A stretch of DNA of 64,000 nucleotides, taken from contig RSEF01000021.1 of assembly GCA_003993805.1 (NCBI GenBank), positions 1,168,835-1,232,834 of the forward strand, in the 5' to 3' direction. The notes beneath the pieces are model-generated. The model saw only the letters and a list, made by a program, of their open reading frames with translations, made no database searches and was not told the DNA's origin. This document shows, one piece after another, positions 51,201 to 63,038 of this stretch; within the stretch, counting starts at the first letter, position 1, and every line of letters starts with the position of its first letter. A program made the translations under genes and the position numbers. The stretch comes from Himantopus leucocephalus (taxonomy: Eukaryota; Chordata; Aves; Charadriiformes; Recurvirostridae).

Positions 51201-51954
51201 CCCACAAGGGCTGCCGTATTCTTATGGGGGAGGGAGACAACGCAAAAAACCCCTGTTTATTTAGTTAATTTACTTCCAGTTCAACATCCCTGCTCATTGC
51301 AGCCATGGGCTCAAGGCTAACAAGGCTTTCCCCAGCAAACGGGGCCGTACCTCAGTTTTGTCCCAAATACTGTATTCTGGGGGGAGTCACCAGGATGCCA
51401 TCGATGCCCATTTCCTGGGACTCCGACAGGTGGGAGCTGCGTGGGGTTTGCCAAGGATTGGGAAAACCTCAGAGGGAACGGGAGGAGAGAGGAGCTCTGT
51501 GCCACGCTCAGAAAGTGCCGAGAGGAAGGAAAAGGGTTCTGGTTCTCCCTCCACTAGCAGCACGGCGCTTGGCTCACGACTTGAGACACTATAAAAATCC
51601 GTAAATATTTGAAAATTGAATAATAACTCGTTAATTATAAATTTTAATTGAGAACCACTTCAAAACAGAATTGCAGTTCAACAGTTGATGAACTTCCAAC
51701 ACTGCAGCCAGCAAAACGGCTGGCAGAACAGCAATGGCAGACCTCGGCATCCTCCGGGCATCCAGAGAGACCTCGGATGTGTGGCAGCACCAAGACTAAC
51801 CAAGGAGCCGGGGGGAGCAGGGGGCTGGGGAGGCTCTGGCTGGAAGAGCCAGCGATGCTCCAATGGGAATCAGCTCCCAAACTTTGCTCCAGCACAGGGT
51901 GAGGACTGACCCCTATAGACAACGTACAGGCGAGGGCAGCGGGGGCTGCAGGAA
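48261..51954. other. unique intronic sequence
   Basis: No gene or transposon was recognised. Positions 50460-50960 form an A/T-rich block without long open frames, a candidate conserved element. The rest is of mixed composition. Confidence 0.3.
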
Positions 51955-51984
51955 AGATGCTAAGCATATAGGAAGCATATAGGA
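51955..51984. repeat. 11-bp tandem repeat at the CR1 edge
   Basis: AGCATATAGGA occurs twice head to tail (51963-51973, 51974-51984). In addition GATGCTAAGCA recurs at 51956-51966 and 51983-51993. The repeats abut the 5' edge of the CR1 copy and may mark its insertion or later slippage. Confidence 0.8.
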
Positions 51985-52167
51985 TGCTAAGCACAGGAAG
52001 AACTTCTCTCCTGTGCGGGCGGTGAGCCCCTGGGGCAGGTTGCCCCGAGAAGCTGTGGCCGCCCCATCCCTGGAGGTGTTCAAGGCCAGGTTGGACGGGG
52101 CTTGGAGCAACCTGGGCTGGGGGGAGGTGTCCCTGCCCGGGGCAGGGGATGGCGCTGGATGGTCTGT
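51985..52167 (+). mobile_element. CR1 LINE 3' end with a deletion before the tail
   Basis: The copy holds AGGAAGAACTTCTCTCCTGT, GAGCCCCTGGGGCAGG, CCATCCCTGGAGGTGTTCA, GGTTGGACGGGGCTTGGAGC and GGTGTCCCTGCCC in the usual CR1 order. The stretch that normally carries CAAGGTCCCTTCCAACC is missing, and the copy goes directly from CTGGATGGTCTGTG to a degenerate tail AATCTAT. It belongs to the same CR1 type as the copy at 55594 but lies in the opposite direction, antisense to CAMTA1. Confidence 0.93.
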
Positions 52168-53380
52168 GAATCTATATTAAGCATAAGAGCATGCAAGGAA
52201 CCATTTGTTTGCTGTCTCCCATGGTTTTGAAGCCTTATGAATTGGCATCTACCAGCTTTCAAAGCAACCACAACCCCTGAAAGTGAACCTGAAGGAGCAG
52301 CACAAACCCTGGGCACTGCCGGGTCTCGAGCATCCTCCAGCCACGGCAACACCACAGAGAAGCACCGCATCCTGCATGTGCCACGCGCAGAACAGTGCAG
52401 CAGCAGCAGCTGCTAAAGGAGAAGTGAAGACTTGGCCTGACGGTGTCTGAGAGAGGAGGAAGAGGCCACCGAGGTGTCCTCTCCCCAGCAGCGATGACAC
52501 AGCTCCTCCGTTAGACCAAGCTAGCAGGGTGCCATGTCCTCGCAGCCTGGATCCCACGTGGCCGCCTCGGTGTCCGCCTGCCCTGGCACGCACCCTCCTC
52601 CTGGCGCCCAGCAGGGACCGGGGCGTTGTTTTCCTCTTCTTGGCGTGCTCGCAAGCGATGACGAGGGAGCGGGAGGCAGCCTCCCGCAGAGCCCCAGGCA
52701 ATGCTCCCCCAGAGCAGGGGTTTGCACAGCGCTTCACCGGGGAGCGGTGTCGAGATGGAAGTGCAGAAAGCCGTCTCCCGTCAGCAAAGCAAGGCACAAG
52801 GCACGGCAGAAGGCGTGCAGGGCACTACGGGAAGGGCTGGGAGAGGAGACACCACGCTGCTCATCAGCCACCACCAGCTCTCCCTTTCCAGGCAGAAGTA
52901 TTTTATGCAATATTTCAATCTACTTAAAAAAAAGTCAGTTTACTCATGGACTCAGTTGATTGCTGATTAATAGAAATTATATACATAAATCTGGATTAAC
53001 CTGGAAAGCAGAGGCGCTCAAGCTGTGAAATAAGCTGGGCTGACAGGGCTGGCTGTTCTCAGACCCCGGCCTGGACCGTCGGCTGTTTGCAGGGCTGAAG
53101 CTCAGGGCTGAGCCGAGCCAACGGTTGCGGCTGGTTTTAAGAAGATGGGGCAACACACGCTGCCCTGGCCTTGTCCGGGAAGAGCGGGTGCTCCCTCTCC
53201 TCCCCAGGAGGGCAGAGCTCGACCGCATCCATCTTCCAAGCGGATTTATGAGCACAAATGTGACCTTCGGCACAGGAGCTCTCTTCGACGGTCACTAATT
53301 GCGTGCTGCATTCGGGGCACATGCTTAAACACCCCGCAGCAACCTGGTTTAAGCCCCTCCTCTCTTTCAAATTAACCTCC
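52168..53380. other. unique intronic sequence
   Basis: A GC-rich patch lies at about 52500-52780. No gene or further repeat was recognised. Confidence 0.3.
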
Positions 53381-54780
53381 GGAATATAATCTATTTATTT
53401 ATATCAATTTAGTCCCATCAATTAATGATGACAAGGCAATTAACTAGAATGCCAGACAGTAAAAAATAACCACATAATGCCTTCTTTAGAGGAAATCTAT
53501 TATGTAATCCCAATCGGTCTTCATTAACACAAAGTATTCCAGTAAAAGGTAGTAATCTAGTTATGGTCTGTGAAATATGAAGATCCGCAAAGTAATTTTT
53601 CAGAATTAAGGGTAAAGCATTTTTAGCAAATGGAAAGGAAACATTTTTGCATTTCTCCTGCAAACCTTAGCAAAAAACGAGAGTGCCATAATGTAACGTA
53701 CCAGCACGGAGCAGATTGTGCGCTGTCACAAAAGAGGCATTAAATTAGCCATTATCACTACAACGAGACGCAAGGCAGCTTCCTAAGCATCTCCCTTCCC
53801 CACGCTGGTTGGTTTCTGGATCAAACCAAGAGCAAGACAGCGTCGATTTTCTCCACCCCTCATCCAACACTCACTGCGCAAAGATACAGGTACCAGCACC
53901 AGGAAAGTGAATCTCAAACTGCTAACTGTAGTGGTCCTCAAACACCCTGGTCATCATTTTTTGGGCTGAAAGTCTTCAAATCAGTGTGCCACAATTTTAT
54001 GCAAATAATGACTTAATATACCGCTCATCTTCATCAACAGCTCTCCTGCACGTGGAGCTCAGGACCATCCTCGCGGAAGGATGCCACAACGCAACCTGAC
54101 CCAAACTCCTTTCCTATGCTGCCGCGTGAAGAACTGAGCAAGTGACTTGTGCACCAGAAAAAGATGACTTATTCGCTCCAATAATTAATGCGACACACTT
54201 CAGAATTAATACATCAAGTATTTTAATGATACTCATCTAATTTACCAATTTTATACGTTAAAGATCCAATTACTAGGAAAACTAGATGATAAGCTTACAT
54301 GAATCCACAAAACAACCAGTTTCACATGGAAACACACATTTTCCAATTTTAAGCCTTATTCACCTTCAAACTTATTAATAAACTAGTAGACAATAAGAGA
54401 GAATTAAACCCAAATATAGAAAGTCCTGCAAACAAAGAACACAAACAAATATAGTCACCCACTTCTCAAAAATATGCCAAAGCTGTTAAGCACTCTCGAC
54501 TTAAAATTTATAATGAAGCTGCTTAAAAAAATCCCAAATTCCTATAGGAATGTGTTTACAATACAAACTCAATTATTGTCTTATTCCGATGCTTATCTTT
54601 TCTTATACCCTCTCAGCTCATCCTACTTTTGAATTTAATTACATTACAGTATTTTTAGTTGAGATGAAATTACACATTTTCAGATTAATTTAGCCTGAAC
54701 TAAGTTTTGATAACAGAAAATCCTTTTTCCATCATGCCCTAATTTGGGACCATCTAAATCAGCATGAATCACTCTCTTAA
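53380..54780. other. long A/T-rich single-copy block, candidate conserved sequence
   Basis: About 1.4 kb of A/T-rich, CpG-poor, non-repetitive sequence with no long open frame apart from one short chance frame. It contains several AATTAAT/TTAATTA words and an octamer ATGCAAAT followed by AATGA (53999-54011). The texture is that of conserved non-coding sequence. Confidence 0.3.
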
Positions 54781-55027
54781 GCCTCCTGTCACAGCCCCCG
54801 GTAAAGCCGCGCTCGCCATCTCCAAACGCAGCGCGGTGCGCCGGGCATCGCAGGGTAAGAGTTTGCCCAATTTCCTTTCATGAAACCCTCCTGTTTTGCT
54901 CTTTCCTCCGTTATTTTCGGAGCCCAGGTCAACAGAGAAGAGTCAGGCAGTGACTGTTCCCTACACACTGGCACCAGAAAAGCTGCTAAGGCAGGCACGA
55001 CCTTCTCTGTTTGTTTAAAAAAGCACT

Positions 55028-55070
55028 AAAGAAGAAAAAAAAAAAGAAAAAAAAAAAGAAAGAAAAAGAG
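55028..55070 (+). repeat. A-rich purine tract
   Basis: A 43-base pure purine run consists mainly of A10-A11 blocks separated by single G. In the CAMTA1 pre-mRNA it would read as a long polypyrimidine tract. Confidence 0.9.
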
Positions 55071-55593
55071 CCTTGAGAGCCTTGTATACATTTACATACA
55101 CAAGATTTCCAGAAACAATTAAAAAATTTAATTATAATTTCATTCTGGCTATTTACTTGGGAAAAAAACAAACCACAATCCTCTCACGAATACTCTCTTA
55201 AACTGAATGGATAGAATCCTCAATATTTTCACTTGAAAAGCACACATTTTATCACTTGATTGGGGTTTTTCACTGTCTTTGCAGCTGAGGTATTTTACTA
55301 TCATTTTAGCTTAGCAGCAATGAGTCCATGTGCCCGTTATTTTCATACTGGTACTCATCCCCCGCGGTTTATATAAAATCCTTCTATGGCATTTCCACCT
55401 GGTTAATTCCAGGGTTTATGATGATAACTAGATTTTTTCCCTGCATTCCAGGAACCCCTTTACAGCAACCATGCTTTAGGAACGTAACGCCTCCCTTCCT
55501 CAGCACGGGATGCCGGTGGAGCGGATGGGACAAGGCTCGCCAGCTTCAGCCATGCTGTCCTGCTGCTGGGACAGTGAGCAGAAGCCTGTGCTT

Positions 55594-56005
55594 AGAATCA
55601 TAGAATGGTTTGGGTTGGAAGGGACCTTGAGGATCATTGAGTTCCAACCCCCCTGCCCCGGGCAGGGACACCTCCCCCCAGCCCAGGTTGCTCCAAGCCC
55701 CGTCCAACCTGGCCTTGAACACCTCCAGGGATGGGGCAGCCACAGCTTCTCGGGGCAACCTGACACAGGGGCTCACCACCCGCACAGGAAAGACGTTCTT
55801 CCTCGTCTCTGATCTAAATCTCCCCTCTTCCAGTTGGAAGCCATTCCCTCTCATCCCATGGCTCCCCTCCCTGATCAGAGTCCCCCCCCAGCTCTCCTGG
55901 AGCCCCTTCAGGCACTGGAAGGGGCTCTGAGGTCTCCGTGGAGCCTTCTCTTCTCCAGGCTGAACCCCCCCAACTCTCCCAGCCTGTCCTCCCAGCAGAG
56001 GCCTC
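55594..56005 (-). mobile_element. CR1 LINE 3' end, longest copy in the window
   Basis: Read forward: AGAATCATAGAATGGTTTGG, GTTGGAAGGGACCTTGAGG, GAGTTCCAACCCCCCTGCCC, CCAAGCCCCGTCCAACC, CACCTCCAGGGATGGGGC, then GGAAAGACGTTCTTCCTCGT and further CR1 body up to CAGCCTGTCCTCCCAGCAG. It is a 5'-truncated CR1 of about 410 bp, on the minus strand, i.e. in the CAMTA1 transcription direction. It is less decayed than the copy at 33727. The open frames crossing it are by-products. Confidence 0.96.
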
Positions 56006-59000
56006 GGCTTCATCCACCCGCGAGCAGCTCCCAGTCCCCAGGGACACGAAGAGCGCCCTGGTTCGAGAGAGGCCCTCGCTGCTGTTGGGACATAAACGCT
56101 CTGGGTTTGCAGCTCTCAGAGGAAAATACACGTTTATGGGGATCCGTCATCTTTACCGACTTAAAAAGCGACCCAGACGTTTCACATCTCTCTCAGCTCA
56201 CTTACAACCACCGGGCTTACAACGGAAACAAGATTTATTTCAGCAAATCGAAGGGCAATGTTCTTGTAGTTATAGTTCAGGTCTGCAATCGGAGGGGAAG
56301 CGTGAGACAGGAATACAGGCTTGAAGCACGGCCGACACCCAGGCCCCCTCCACGCCACCCCCTTGAAGCCCCCCTGCGCCCGGTGGGACCCAGCGGGACG
56401 TGGAGCTGTGCCCGCGCGACCGCCCGGCACGGCACCCTCCGTCCTGCGAGGAAACCCACCCTCCCAGCGCGCCCGCGAGGCCTCCGTCCAACCACGGGCA
56501 CCACAGCTTTCCTCTCACCCGCCTCCCACCAGTTGTCATCCGACGCCACCGCCAAATCCGGAGCGTATTCAAAATCTGCTTTCTTAACGCGCCAAGCTTA
56601 GAGACTCAATCTAATTATTGTAACTGAGTTACAGCTGTAATTGCGTTAGCGCTGCACAAGATTTTCACTTTCTAAACCTTGACCAAACTATGATTAATAT
56701 CAGCGAGAAACTAAGATTAAACGTTAGCTTCCGTATAAACTATATAATCTGAAGGGAAAAAAAAATCCTACTTATTTTATCTTTTGTATATATTACTGAG
56801 AGCGCACCAAAGCCTTTTCTAACAGATGCCCACTTCAGCGCGTTAACACTACAACCGTCAGACCGTGCCTGCTTACCAACTGCTTTGGTTGTTTGTTAAT
56901 TGCTGACATAGGCAGTAATAAATACTTGAAGAATCTCCGAGTTTCAGGACACAATTGTCACCGCGATGCCCCGTTGGTGCCCTCGGGACGCCGTCCCAGG
57001 CTGACCCACGGGGCAAAGCCTGTGGTTCCCTGTCCAGTCCTGCACAGCAAATAACCCAACACGTTTTTCCAATGCAGAACACAGAAATCCTGGATATAAA
57101 CCGCGTGAATCCCCAGCCCGCGTTACCGAACGCACGCCAGGCATTTGCCGTCTCTTGTGACGGCTGTTCCCTGTGCAGCACAGGAATTTCTCCCATGCCT
57201 TTGTGAATACAAATTATTGCCATTAAAGGTCCACGATTTTACATTCCAAACGCAGCAGAGACTGAAAAGTTCAGGACATTCCCTGAGCTCCCATCCCAAC
57301 AGCGCTCTGAGAAGCTGCTGTGCCTGAACACTCCTGCGGTCACCCCACGGCGGTTCAGGCGCCCGCGACGTCACCGACCTTCGGCTTCACCCAACTTCTG
57401 CTGCCAACGCGATGTGCGGACTTGGCAAACGAGACGGGAGCCCGGCCGCCCCGCCGACCGCCCGGGGTGGAGCACTGGCAGTGCCCAGCCACAGGAACCG
57501 CTTATCATCAAAACGGCAGCATCTCTTTTTTTGCCTCCATCGCATATGTAAACTTTTGGGAACAAGCAGAAAAGATACAAGGAAGCCCAAAGACGATAAT
57601 CCTGCAGTTTACCCTGTTTAATGGGGTTTTAATGAGGAGATGAGAGGGGGTTTCTAAACACGGCCCTTGTTAAAACACCACTGGAGCATCTCACGCTTCT
57701 ACCCGAGACGGCAGAGGCAGGAAAGGTTCCCCGATCCTCTTCCGTTTAGATAGATAGCACGCGCCAGGCCAGTCGCAGCAAAACCCTCATGGTTTCGCCC
57801 CGGCACAGTGGTCGGCGGCAGCCCGGGCATCCCACGGCTCGCCGGGAGCGACGGCCGGATGCGGCACGGTACCCGAAACGCCTCCAGCACGGAGCAGACT
57901 TTCCACCGCCACCTCCGTGGTCTCCCACATGGCGCTCCCCTACCCCTTGGTCGGAGCTGATTTCCCACTCTAATTTCCCCCCTTCTGACGGAATGATAAC
58001 ACTATTAAGATCTAATACATTTACTACCAGGACTCTCAGCCAGAGAGCACTACAACTTGTGAAAGTGACTTTGCAAATTGCCAGCCAGTCACGGCGCTAA
58101 CGACGCAGCGCTCTTCCGGGGGCTGAGAAATGATTCCCGTATTATCAGAGGGCAATCGGCTCCACGAGGAGATTTGGTCTGGGGCAAAAAAGCTCTGCAG
58201 TGGGAGAAACATTAATCCCCACAGAATCAGGCGACAGCGATGTGCCAGGAGACAGATTGAACTCTGATGAAGCAGAGCTTAGGAAAGAGCTAACGTGATA
58301 GATAATAACAACAGTAAGGAAAAAGCAATAATACTCTGTACGTCATAGTTTTACTTTCATCTGAGCAGGTGGAGAGGCTGAACTGCTTCAAGTAAACTCG
58401 GTAATAATTCAGAAAGTCCTGAGAACAAGTGTGGGGGCCTTTTGGGGTTGGTTTTGGTTTTGTTTTTCTTTTTTTTTTTTACTTCAGATGAGACTTCTTT
58501 TGAAGTTGTCAAAAGACTGCATCGCCATTAGTGGCTCCTAAACAGTAGGAAGCAGGATTAATCATTAAAAATAGATTAAAAAAATCTAAAATGCACCGTT
58601 TGCTTGTTAGTTTGAATGTCACAAGGCCATTCAGCAGAAACGTAACGGGGAGGCAGCACTGAGAGCAGCACAACAAAAGCAACAACCACTTCTGTAACCC
58701 GACGGAGCTCCCACGGGAGCAGCAACAACAAACTCCAAAAAAGAAGTGGTCAAGCCTTGATCTCTTCCCGAGTGCTTCTCTTTGCAAAAATCTTCTTACA
58801 AAAGGCAAACGTGAGGATTTAAGAAAAAATATTAAAAACCCCACCAAAGCAGAGAGGGGAAGGGCGCCGTGGAGCCTGGCGCCCCGCAGAGCCAGCCCTG
58901 CCCGCAGCTTGCCGGGACCCAGCCAGGCTGAAGCCGCGGGACCCAGCCTGGCACCGTAAACCCCTGGAGGATCTCAGCCCCACAGCAACAAAGCTAAAAA

Positions 59001-59224
59001 AGGAATTTAACAAAGAATTCAACGAGGGTGAGGGTAGCAAAGCCTGACCAACAACATCCTGCTCTGTGCCATGTACATCTCCAAGTCCATCCCCTGCGTC
59101 TCCCGGGACAAGCGCTCAACAACTCTCGTACCCGATCCCCAAAGCGCTGCCGCAGAAATTGGGCCCTCTGCGTTTTACGGAATACACGTGTTTTTCCTGT
59201 GTGCCTCATCACACACAGAGCTCA
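56006..59224. other. unique intronic sequence with GC-rich patches
   Basis: GC- and CpG-rich patches lie at 56330-56560, 57340-57480 and 58860-58960. A T-rich run with interspersed G and C lies at 58449-58480. No gene, RNA or transposon was recognised. Confidence 0.3.
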
Positions 59225-59261
59225 AGCCAGCATCTTCTAACCCGGTCCAGAATTATGAACG
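59225..59261 (+). repeat. 37-bp direct repeat, copy 1
   Basis: The copy begins AGCCAGCATCTTCTAACCCG and ends AATTATGAACG. It is identical over 37 bases to 59656-59692. The flanks on both sides differ. Confidence 0.97.
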
Positions 59262-59655
59262 GTTATGAAATCTCACCTAAAACTGGAGATTTCTGTAGAG
59301 GCAGGTGGACAGAATAAAGGAAGTCGTATTAGATATAATACCCTTCAGACGTGGGACCTGTGCAGTGGCACTGCAGGCCTCAGAAGTGACTTTTTTTAAG
59401 TTTCAGGAGTCAAGGAGATGAGAGGGAGGATTGAAGAGGAGACGACAATGAACCAAGCAGCATTTAGAAAAGCCTGGGAGAAAAACTGGAGGGACAGGAG
59501 GAGCCAGGGGAAGCGAGCAGAGCCACAATTATAAAATCCTCCAAATCGTTAATATCCTAAACTTAAAGCAGAGCACAAAGCAATGAACCGCTGTTCAGTG
59601 GCACTGTTATCAAAGGACGTGATTTAGCAAAAAAAATGTTTGCTGAACAATTTAG

Positions 59656-59692
59656 AGCCAGCATCTTCTAACCCGGTCCAGAATTATGAACG
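59656..59692 (+). repeat. 37-bp direct repeat, copy 2
   Basis: This is an exact copy of 59225-59261, displaced by 431 bases. Between the copies lie 394 bases of unique sequence, including a second short repeated pair (59358-59373 and 59591-59606, 15 of 16 identical). Confidence 0.97.
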
Positions 59693-61488
59693 CCGTCGAG
59701 CAGGGAGCGGCGTCCCCGAAGCACGCAGCGCCGGGCGGCTGACGCTGGCGCCCAGTGTCGGCATTTCTTGTCCCTTCGCAGCAGCAGAGGCCCGGCCGGG
59801 CAGAGGGGGGTCGCGACGCAGAGCAAATGGAAGCCCCAGCCAGTGGGACAGGCTGTGCACAGCTGCTCCTGCGGCACCGCGGCACCACCACTGCTGCTGC
59901 CGGCTGAGGAAGGGAGAGGCAGCCTCCACAGAGCTCAGGACAAGAAATAAGAAATACATCATTTTCTCCAAAAGAGACCTAAAACCATAAAAAAAACCCC
60001 AAAACAAACAAAACCCCCAAAGCCACAAACCACAGGCTTCTCTCCTCTATGGATGCCCTTGATGTTTGAGGGTGCTGTGCTGGACACTGTCCTCCTGAGG
60101 ATTTTACCCAATCAGACCCCTGAAAAGTTCCTAGAATAACCACATCTGGAACATTTAGGACAGCGACTTTTGTTCTGAACACAGCTCTTCTGCGTTTCCA
60201 AACACTGAGTGGATCACGATGGGAACAGACGGATTCAGATGCCAGAGCAAAGGTCTTGGTGTGTACCTGGGAAGAAGTGACATCTTGGTGGCGGCTGCTC
60301 AGGAGCCATCACATCTGTCCCACACTTGTTGGGCGCTCGATGAAAGCTTTCCAGCCCGCAGCACCAGCACGGCACAGAAACAAACGCACCAGTAAACCAG
60401 AGAGCGAGAAGGCAGCAGCCAGGTGAATTATGACTAAGAAGCTGGCAGCTCACTGCCCAGCCAATTTCTCTCCTCCACAATGTCATCATCAACCCGACTC
60501 TGGGCCGCGTTTCACCTTGGCGTTGGCGGCTGGGACAACGCCATAGTCAGAGAACCGAATCCCCTCTTACTCACAAAATATTTTCTTGGTAACTGGTCCA
60601 ACAGTTTCAACCCTTCTTCGCTGATTGCAAATCCTGTTACACAGCAAAGACATGTACCAGGGCTTTAATTTACTCACTGTACATAAACCCGGCAACGTGG
60701 CCGGGTCGTTCTGCAAGTCACCAGCACACCCGAGGGCCCAGAGAACCGTAATCCTCGTCCCGGCAGCACGCGGCGCAGCTCCGCGGCGCAGCCCCAGATG
60801 AGGCACTGCTCACAGCGTCCTGCCCTTTCAAGAGATCCAGACAAAGCCTTTAAAACGTATTCGGTGTTAATGTCCCCTTGGCGTGACGTGGAGACAGCCA
60901 TCTCCATCCCGGGAGCAGCCCGCTGTGACTCCCGACCCGGGGCCGCTCGGCGCTGTGCTGAAGCATCAGCACTTCCAAAGCCTTCGCAAAAGCGAGCGGA
61001 TGGCGACCCCAGCCTTGCTGCCAGCCTTGCTTCTGGCAAAGGCGGCTTTGGACCGGCTTTGTGAGGCTGCGGAGAGAACTGATGACACCCCTGATCAACA
61101 AGTCAAACAGATGCTCCTGGACACGCTGTGGAAAGAAGTTCTGTCTCTCTTAAGAAAATGTACAAAGGTTCTCTTAATTATCACCAGGTAAATCAGCTCC
61201 TAATACCCTGTTCGCTCACTGCAGCAGCAAAGAGCAGGAGGAAAGGCAGGAACCTTTTAGCCGGAGAGAGCAAAGTAAAATAGAGGGAACATCCCACAAA
61301 CACCAAAGTCAATTAATTCACTTGTTACAGAGCGAGAGTCCTGCATAATTTGTCCTTCGAGTAGTTTATTTTAGCTAATTGCTTATCCAGCAAGAAGACC
61401 TCCCCTGCATGACCCATTTGCTGCGCAGGAGGCTCAACTGATGGGAAACAAATGGTCACCTTCCAGAGGGCACCGAAGGGACGGCGCA
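59693..61488. other. unique intronic sequence with GC-rich patches
   Basis: CpG-containing patches lie at 59690-59930 and 60700-60990. A frame at 61000-61191 encodes a helix-like Leu/Ala/Lys-rich peptide that ends just before CAG|GTAAAT, but no similarity was recognised. No transposon was seen. Confidence 0.3.
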
Positions 61489-61527
61489 GGGATGCTCCGT
61501 ACGCCACAGGGATGCTCTGTACGCCGC
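61489..61527 (+). repeat. 20-bp tandem duplication
   Basis: GGGATGCTCCGTACGCCACA (61489-61508) is followed directly by a 19-base copy with C-to-T and A-to-G changes. Confidence 0.88.
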
Positions 61528-63038
61528 TTTGGTTTTCAAACCCACAAAGAAACGGTGCAGAGAGGAAAGCGCCAAGAACCTGCTGGAGCCATGCGGGCAG
61601 GGTGAGCACCGGCTCCCCGTTTCTCCAGGGGAAACCACCAGAGACAACGGCTGCCCTTGCCAGGACAAGCGCGCCATGAAGACGCAGAAGAGAAGGCTGC
61701 AGATAAGATGCCGCACGTAAGGCTTTACTCCCACCTCTGCCCGTCTCCATCGCTGCAATTCAGAGCCACGCAAGCGCCCACTGCTTGTATTTCACAATAG
61801 TGCTTAAAACAATACAATTTCACTTGTAAATAGGGTGGTTCTTCCATCATCTGCATCACTCCGTCAACTCCTCCACCGGTGCAAGGTGAAGCATAGACAA
61901 AACCAAATGGCTTCATACCACATTTGTAAAATCCTCCCTTTTTAAACGTTACTGGATGACAAGCTGAGCAGAGAGCTGTCAGCCCCGCTAACCATCTTCC
62001 AGCCAGCCGAAAGATGGAACAAGTACAGATGTTATTAGTCTCATTAAAATTTTGTAAATTAAACAGCGAGAGGGAGCAGCCGTATTTATCTTAATTTAGT
62101 TCATCATTGACATTTGTAAAATAAATACGGAAATAATACTAGGGGCACAATCCAGTTTCTCTGGCGGCAGGAGTCACACGCGCTCGGATGAAGTACGGGG
62201 AGGGATGCTGCTGCTTCTGCTGCTGCCTGCCGGGAGCGGAGCGGGATGGTGCCAGCTGATCCCGGCAGGATCCACGGGTACCTCTCCCCTAAACATTCCC
62301 CTGCTGCTGACCTCCTGCGGTGGGCATGCCTCGGCGTCGGCTTCGTCTGGGGAGATGGAAGTTAACAGCCTGCAGCACTTAAAAGTGCAGCTGCGACGGT
62401 CCAGCGGTCCTTGGCTGCATCAGAGGAGGAGTATCTGATTCATCACATCCACCAATTCAGTATTTTGGATGACAAGAAGCCACAAACCCACCTCTGCAGC
62501 CGTACACGGTCCGCTCGGTGCGTGCACCAGCACCCGGCTGTTACCCGGCCCTCCTGGGGGGAGCTGCTTCATCGCTATCTTGACCAGTGCTCAAGAAATT
62601 ATCATCACTTGATTGTTTTAAAAATATAGCCACACTGTTTGGCAGCTTCACACTGCATGTGGCATTGTTAAATTAGGCTGGAGAAAAACATTCAAACGGT
62701 ACACACCAGCACATTTGGCTCTACTGTGCAGAGGCACGACAGCTCCGCCAGAGCACCCACTGGATTTTACTGGTCATTTTGTGAAAGTGCCAGGCAGCCG
62801 AGCAGCAAGCAAACAAGATGCCCCAGGACAACAGCACACCGGAGAAGATGGAAAAAAAAATCAGTCCTCTCCAGGTAAGTGCAGTCATTTTTTAGGCAAA
62901 ACTTCATTTCTCACAATTAAAAGTAAATCATGAACCATGGGAGAAAAACTTTTCATTTCACACCACAACAGAGGTGGGGCAGGAGAGGGCGGGGAGGGAT
63001 CACCTCCAGCAGCTCACCGTAGGGAAGATCCTGGGAAG
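61528..63038. other. unique intronic sequence
   Basis: A short CTG/TGC-rich stretch (62206-62230) encodes a leucine run that imitates a signal peptide. A perfect donor-like CAGGTAAGT lies on the plus strand at 62872-62880. No real exon could be supported. Confidence 0.3.

Noticed and set aside
8635..54006. Several POU-type octamers (ATTTGCAT or ATGCAAAT at 8635, 18304, 39219, 41423, 53999)
   Set aside because: Five copies in 64 kb with A/T-rich parts is near the chance expectation, and they do not cluster.
55834..56601. Plus-strand open frame of 255 codons
   Set aside because: Its first part is the antisense of a CR1 copy and the rest is GC-rich intron. It is not a gene.
62205..62438. Open frame starting with a leucine run like a signal peptide
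   Set aside because: The leucines come from a short CTG-rich stretch. The rest shows no similarity and no mature protein is recognisable.
62872..62880. Perfect donor-like CAGGTAAGT on the plus strand
   Set aside because: About one such 9-mer every 130 kb of double-stranded sequence is expected by chance, and no matching acceptor or coding exon was found.
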